Assembly: GCF_002284575.1 (NCBI RefSeq)
Contig: NZ_NPKJ01000004.1
Location: forward strand, 40,203 to 104,202
DNA: 64,000 nucleotides
Direction of reading: 5' to 3'
From: Mesorhizobium temperatum
Lineage (GTDB): Bacteria; Pseudomonadota; Alphaproteobacteria; Rhizobiales; Rhizobiaceae
The notes under the pieces are model-generated. The model saw nothing but the letters and a program-made list of their open reading frames with translations. It did no database searches and was not told the DNA's origin. The position numbers and the translations under genes were made by a program. Below are positions 59,496-64,000 of the stretch, in pieces (position 1 is the stretch's first letter; the number at the start of each line of letters is the position of its first letter).

Positions 59496-61039
59496 TGCGC
59501 GGCCTCCATCATCTCTGCCGCAAGCCGGCGGCTGACCTTGCCCGTATCCGTCTTCGGCAGTTCCCGGCGGAACTCGATGACCTTGGGGACCATGAAGTCC
59601 TCAAGGTGACGTGCGCAGTGGCGCATGACATCTTTTTCGCTGAGCGTCGGGTCCGAGCGTACGACGAATGCGCCGATCGCATGCCCGAGCACCGGATCCG
59701 GCACGCCGACGACAACGGCTTCCGCGACGCCGGGATGGGCGTGAAGCACGGCTTCCACTTCCTTCGGGGCCACTTTCTCTCCCCGCGTCTTTATGATGTC
59801 GTCCTTGCGTCCGACGAAATAAAGAAAGCCGTCCTCATCGGTCCTGAACAGGTCACCGGTGTAGAGAACCTTTTCCCACGGGTTCGGGCCCGGTCGCAGC
59901 GCTCGTTCCGTCGCAGCTTCGTTTCGCCAATAACCCTGCATGACGTGCGGTCCGCGAATGACCAGTTCACCCGCTACGCCTGGCGGCACGCGATGCCCGT
60001 GGTCGTCGACGACAAAGGCTTCGGTGTTCGGGATGGCTATGCCGACCGACCCCGGCCGGCGGTCGAGCTCCTCGGGCGGCAGGTAGGTGCAGCGCTTGCA
60101 TTCCGTCAGGCCATACATCGAATAGAGCCTGACACCGGGAAAAAGGAAGCGCAGGCGTTCTATATGAGCCGGCGGCAAGGCAGCCGCCGTGTTGGAGATA
60201 TAGCGAAGGCTGGGCAGGAAGCCCGGCTCCAGGTCACGCATCTGCAGGATCATCGCTGCCATCGTCGGCACGAGCGGAAGACCGGTGACGCCTTCCTCGC
60301 GGATACGCTCAAAGATCACTTGAGGAAAGGCGAAGGATTTCTCGAGCACGAGCGTGGCGCCGAGCCTGACGGCCATCAGCAACTGATAGAGGCCATAGTC
60401 GAAGGCAAGGGGAAGAACATTCAAAATGATGTCATCGGGCGTGTTACGCAGATAGGTGGTGATGGAGTCCGCTGCCGCGTCGCAATTGCGGTGCGTCATC
60501 ATCACGCCCTTGGGCCGGCCCGTTGAGCCTGAGGTGTAGATCAACATCGCAAGATCGACGTCAATGCCACGGTGGTCTATCTCTCTGGCTTCGAGCGCCA
60601 GACAGTCCGCCAGGGACGTCGCCCCAGCCGGGCATTGGTCGTCGGCACCAACGGTGGAAGCCACGAAGATGCCGCTGTTGCCGCTCGATCCGCACGCTTC
60701 GGCGACCACGGGCATCAGTTTTGCCTGCGTGAGGATCGCGGCAGCGTCGCAATCGGCGATGATGTAGGCAAGCTTTTCGGCCTTGGTGGATGCGTTGATC
60801 GGACTGAAGGTCGTCCCTGCCTTGAGGACCGCGAAAATCGAAACCGCAGCCTCCCAGCAATTGTCCATGAAGATCAGGACCCGGTCGTTGCGCCTGACGC
60901 CATTCGCGAAAAGGGCTGCGGCCAGGCGGCTCGAAAGATCGTCCAGTTCTTCGAAGCTCAGCCTTTTGTCCTTGGTGATCAATGCCGTTTTGGCGGGATG
61001 GGCAGCGGCCTTCGCGGCCAGAAAATGTTCGATCCGCAC
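59492..61039 (-). CDS. AMP-forming acyl/amino-acid ligase (ANL family)
   Basis: A 515-residue adenylating enzyme. Motifs: P-loop LIYTSGSTGRPKGVMMTH, YSMYGLTECKRC, YTGDLFRTDEDGFLYFVGRKDD and the lysine in LPKTDTGKVSRR. It has no fused carrier domain; the next gene upstream encodes an ACP, so it probably loads this carrier. The substrate (fatty acid, amino acid or other) is not evident. Confidence 0.9.
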   Translation of the reverse strand: MRIEHFLAAKAAAHPAKTALITKDKRLSFEELDDLSSRLAAALFANGVRRNDRVLIFMDNCWEAAVSIFAVLKAGTTFSPINASTKAEKLAYIIADCDAAAILTQAKLMPVVAEACGSSGNSGIFVASTVGADDQCPAGATSLADCLALEAREIDHRGIDVDLAMLIYTSGSTGRPKGVMMTHRNCDAAADSITTYLRNTPDDIILNVLPLAFDYGLYQLLMAVRLGATLVLEKSFAFPQVIFERIREEGVTGLPLVPTMAAMILQMRDLEPGFLPSLRYISNTAAALPPAHIERLRFLFPGVRLYSMYGLTECKRCTYLPPEELDRRPGSVGIAIPNTEAFVVDDHGHRVPPGVAGELVIRGPHVMQGYWRNEAATERALRPGPNPWEKVLYTGDLFRTDEDGFLYFVGRKDDIIKTRGEKVAPKEVEAVLHAHPGVAEAVVVGVPDPVLGHAIGAFVVRSDPTLSEKDVMRHCARHLEDFMVPKVIEFRRELPKTDTGKVSRRLAAEMMEAAQ

Positions 61040-61061
61040 GGACGCTCCTCGTCGATCGCGC

Positions 61062-61325
61062 CTAGACTACCGGCGTTCCCGCTTTCGCCTTGATGAAGGA
61101 CGAAATACGGTCAACCGAATCCAGGTTGGCCGGTACAATGTCGGAATCGGCCATCGCAATACCGAAATTGTCCTCTATGAAGGCCACGAGTTCCACCACG
61201 GCGGTCGAGTCGATGATGTCGTTCTCGATCAGCGAGGCTGTATCTGCAAGTTCATAGGACGCGTCGCCAAACAAGAAGTTGTCAACGATAAAGGCTCTGA
61301 CCTTGTCCTTGATTGTTATCATCAT
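61062..61325 (-). CDS. Acyl carrier protein
   Basis: An 87-residue ACP/PCP. The phosphopantetheine serine is in ENDIIDSTAVVELVAFIE. Acidic helices typical. Start 61325 or 61322 follows a GGGAAGG site. It is 20 bases after asnB and 22 before the ligase, so co-translated. Confidence 0.9.
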   Translation of the reverse strand: MMITIKDKVRAFIVDNFLFGDASYELADTASLIENDIIDSTAVVELVAFIEDNFGIAMADSDIVPANLDSVDRISSFIKAKAGTPVV

Positions 61326-61345
61326 TTTTTCCTTCCCTGGATTTC

Positions 61346-63283
61346 TCAGGCCGCTCGTGCTGCACTGACTTCTTGGCCGGTGAAATTTTTCTGCCACAGT
61401 TGCGTCGATAGGATGCCGACGAAGGCCGCGTTGTCGCGGAACCCGGACGCTGGCTGCGTGCGGCATTTCTCATGAAGGTTCGCCACCGCCTTGGCGTTGA
61501 ACAGTCCGCCGGCAGCGATGTTCGCTTCGCTCAGCGCGTCGCGGACATAGTCCAGTTCCCCGGCTCCAACGAAGGAGCGGGCTTCCGGAGCCCGGTAAGG
61601 CTGTTTGGTACGCTCCCGGATCGCGCTGGGAAGCAGGTGCTTGGCTGCCTTGCGCAGTATGTGCTTTTCGACCAATCCCTTCAGCTTCATTTCCGGCGGA
61701 AGTCTTCCTGCGAACTCCACCAAACGAGGATCGAGGAAAGGGAAACGTCCTTCGATACCGTGCGCCATGGCCATCCGATCGCCTTGGCTGGACAGGATAT
61801 AGCCCGGCAGAAGGAAGCGGGTTTCGAGATATTGCGCCTGATGCAGCGGGTGCCACAGGGAAAATGCTTGGGGCAACCGGCTGACCAGGTCCTCGGCCGC
61901 ATCATAGCCCTTCAACGTCGCACGCAGGTCGCCGGAAAAGAAAATCTTTGCCGCCGCCGTCGTCTTGAAGCGCGGCCGATGCGAGAATAGCGGATCGTCG
62001 AGGGCAGCGTTGCCGGTGCCAAAGAATGCAGACAGGTACTCCACGGATTGCTGTTGCAGACCCGGCAGATAGGGATAAAGCCTGCGGAACAGCTGCGGCC
62101 TCATGCGCGATGCCGGCTGACGTCCGCAGAACCGCCGAACACGCGCTTCCCTGAAGATATCGTACCCAGCGAAGACCTCGTCGGCGCCCTCACCGGTCAG
62201 CACCACTTTCAGGCCGGCCTGTCGAACGAGGCCGGACAACTGGTAGAGAGGTGCCGGGGCGGTGCGGATGATTGGCCGCTCGGCAAAGCGGATGACTTCG
62301 GGGAAGACGCCGGCGATATCGCCGGGATGGCAGGCAATGGTTCGATGCTGGGCGCCAAGTGCTGAAGCCATCTCGGTCTGGAACGCGCTTTCGTCGTGTT
62401 CGGTGCTGTCGAACGTCACGGAAAATGTCTGCAGCCTCCGAGGAGTCATGCCGGCGGCGAGCGCCGAAACAAGGGACGAATCGAGCCCGCCCGAAAGATA
62501 AGAACCGACCGGCACGTCGGCGCGCATGCGAAGCCTCACCGCATCGGTCAAAAGGGCCTGCAGTTCCTCGGCGGCATCGTCCTCGTTGGTGACCTTCGAC
62601 GGCGCGTCCCGATGCGGATAGTCCAAGTGCCAATATCGTTTGACCGTGACTTGCTCCTGTGTCGCGATCATCACGCTTGCCGGCTCCAGCTCGTGGATAC
62701 TGCGGAAAGCCGTGCGGGGAGCAATCGGCGCCCAAAGCGTAAAGATCTGGTCGAGTGCAATCGGATCGATTTCGGCCGAGACGCCCGGAACCTTCAGGAG
62801 GGCTTTGATCTCCGACGCAAAGTAAAGCACGCCGTCCTTGTTCGTGTAGAACAGCGGCCGGACACCCATGCGGTCTCGTGCAAGCACCATACGCCGGCGC
62901 CTGTTGTCCCATATCGCGAAGGCGAAATCGCCGTTCAGAAGCGACAGGCAGTCTTCGCCCATCTCGTCATACAGCTGCAGGATGACCTCAGTGTCGCTCG
63001 ACGTACGGAAGCGCCGGCCCTTGGCTATCAGCCCTTCGCGCAGTTCCAGGTAGTTGAAAATCTCGCCGTTGAACGCAATCGTCAAATTGCCTGACACGTC
63101 GGACATCGGCTGCTGGCCATCACCGATCCCGATCACCGACAGCCGCGCATGCCCGAGCCCAGCGTCGGCTGTCACAAATTTCCCTTGCTCATCCGGCCCG
63201 CGATGGGCGATCGCAGCTATCATGCGCGTAAGCAAAGCTTCCGCATCCCGGATCGAACCGAAATAGCCCCCGAATCCGCACAT
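61346..63283 (-). CDS. asnB: Asparagine synthetase B-like glutamine amidotransferase
   Basis: A 645-residue class II amidotransferase. N-terminal Cys2 in MCGFGGYFGS is the glutaminase nucleophile; the synthetase half has YLSGGLDSSLVSALAAG. It activates a carboxylate with ATP and adds ammonia from glutamine. Such AsnB-type proteins act in EPS, antibiotic and peptide pathways as well as in asparagine synthesis. Operon context with ACP, ligase and nadE suggests a biosynthetic role. Confidence 0.85.
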   Translation of the reverse strand: MCGFGGYFGSIRDAEALLTRMIAAIAHRGPDEQGKFVTADAGLGHARLSVIGIGDGQQPMSDVSGNLTIAFNGEIFNYLELREGLIAKGRRFRTSSDTEVILQLYDEMGEDCLSLLNGDFAFAIWDNRRRRMVLARDRMGVRPLFYTNKDGVLYFASEIKALLKVPGVSAEIDPIALDQIFTLWAPIAPRTAFRSIHELEPASVMIATQEQVTVKRYWHLDYPHRDAPSKVTNEDDAAEELQALLTDAVRLRMRADVPVGSYLSGGLDSSLVSALAAGMTPRRLQTFSVTFDSTEHDESAFQTEMASALGAQHRTIACHPGDIAGVFPEVIRFAERPIIRTAPAPLYQLSGLVRQAGLKVVLTGEGADEVFAGYDIFREARVRRFCGRQPASRMRPQLFRRLYPYLPGLQQQSVEYLSAFFGTGNAALDDPLFSHRPRFKTTAAAKIFFSGDLRATLKGYDAAEDLVSRLPQAFSLWHPLHQAQYLETRFLLPGYILSSQGDRMAMAHGIEGRFPFLDPRLVEFAGRLPPEMKLKGLVEKHILRKAAKHLLPSAIRERTKQPYRAPEARSFVGAGELDYVRDALSEANIAAGGLFNAKAVANLHEKCRTQPASGFRDNAAFVGILSTQLWQKNFTGQEVSAARAA

Positions 63284-63470
63284 TACCTACGACTCATATA
63301 TCAGCGATGTACGAAACATAACCTCAATAGTTGCCTCAAGCGTTAACCAGATAACTTCGGCTAACACATGGTTAACAATAGTTAAACAACAAAGGTACTT
63401 TTTTCTATTATCTTATCTAGAATAGAGGAATATACTTCAAATTTAATGCAACTTTTGTTCGGGTTACAGC
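63284..63470. promoter_or_regulatory. AT-rich upstream region of the asnB operon with repeated GTTAAC
   Basis: Markedly AT-rich against the window. GTTAAC occurs at 63342-63347 and 63371-63376 and GTTAAA at 63381-63386, with CTAAC between. They may be binding sites of an unknown regulator of the operon. Confidence 0.4.
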
Positions 63471-64000
63471 GGCGCTGTCGCGTTGCGGTTTATGGCCGGC
63501 TCAGTAGGTAACGTCACCGATCGCTTGCTCGCTCGATGGATTTGCAATCCCGAGCCGCCCCGCTCTAACCCGACAAACGTGCGGAAACCAAAAGCGCTCA
63601 GTCTGCCCCGAAGTCAGCGAGCGGCTGTCGATCTGCTCACGTGCAACCTTGAAAGCGCTGATAGTCGAATGAACCGGCGGAGATGTCCCGGAGGGAACCG
63701 AGGGGCATTTCCGCCGGCTCAACTGGAACCCGGAGGAGTCATTCGGGGTTCCCAGTGCGGCCTAACGCCGTCCGGCCCTGATCTGTTCCGCGTTTAGAGC
63801 CCGCAACAACCCTGAGATCGTGTTTGGTAACCGGTCCCCGTGATACCATTCGGCGGCATGGCCTGTGGTCTATCGCGTTGACCGACTGGGCGCGCCTAGC
63901 TTCTAGGCATCGTTGACAGAGATCGTGTCCCAGGGAGTGGTGTAGCTGACGGCTTGGTCGCCGCGCTCTCCGGCATGGGGCCGGGCTGATCAGCGTGCCA
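63471..64000. other. Window end with no supported gene
   Basis: About 530 bases. The ORF at 63483-63797 shows no domain and no ribosome site. The minus-strand frames are broken. It might be a decayed gene or element; I cannot identify it. Confidence 0.35.

Noticed and set aside
63483..63797. 104-codon ORF at the window end
   Set aside because: No domain, no ribosome site; possible decayed sequence only.

Overview
The window reads as chromosome of a Mesorhizobium-type alphaproteobacterium (Hyphomicrobiales). It has high GC. The housekeeping genes (purL-bolA-grxD, ttcA, rpsD, murI, trmJ, icd, alaS, recA, a full SUF operon, tyrS) look rhizobial. The pyridoxamine-pyruvate transaminase resembles, from memory, the characterised Mesorhizobium loti enzyme. 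Several intergenic palindrome families typical of rhizobia recur. I saw no tRNA, rRNA, CRISPR array, integrase or complete insertion sequence.

Layout. 1-7.2 kb: end of purL, bolA and grxD (partner proteins), an MFS exporter and a TolA/TonB-like secreted protein. Then comes an eroded vitamin B6 degradation cluster (one intact transaminase between two gene remnants), an inositol-monophosphatase-family gene and ttcA. 7.2-17 kb: an accessory stretch between ttcA and rpsD, with an AI-2E-family permease, csbD, a short cyclopropane-fatty-acid-synthase-like enzyme, an HWE sensor kinase with a FAT-GUY-type receiver, a haloacetate-dehalogenase-like hydrolase, several micropeptide genes and a decayed second kinase/receiver pair. 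Five sites matching the alphaproteobacterial general-stress (EcfG) promoter, GGAAC-N16/17-CGTT, lie upstream of small genes between 9.4 and 18.3 kb.

17-29.8 kb: core genes rpsD, murI, trmJ, icd, alaS and recA, interleaved with small accessory enzymes. 30-37.9 kb: cysteine desulfurase-sufB-sufC-sufD-sufS-sufT-(DUF4375 protein)-sufA on the minus strand, with an Irr-type iron control element upstream. 37.9-49.7 kb: hydrolase and FMN-binding protein, a GT2/LAB_N lipid-modification pair, tyrS, a class III cyclase fused to TolB-like and TPR domains, a giant AsmA/YhdP-like protein, a one-Cys Bcp-type peroxiredoxin and an M23 peptidase. 50.1-55.1 kb: a ROK regulator-sugar ABC transporter-SDR operon.

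55.3-63.3 kb: an uncharacterised biosynthetic region. A minus-strand operon asnB-ACP-AMP ligase-nadE is tightly coupled and probably makes or modifies a carrier-bound acyl or aminoacyl group with amidation. Next to it are a flavin monooxygenase-like gene, a 60-residue leader gene and a divergent acyltransferase-like gene. Its upstream region is AT-rich with repeated GTTAAC motifs. The most interesting items are the EcfG micropeptide regulon, the eroding vitamin B6 cluster and the asnB-ACP-ligase-nadE operon.
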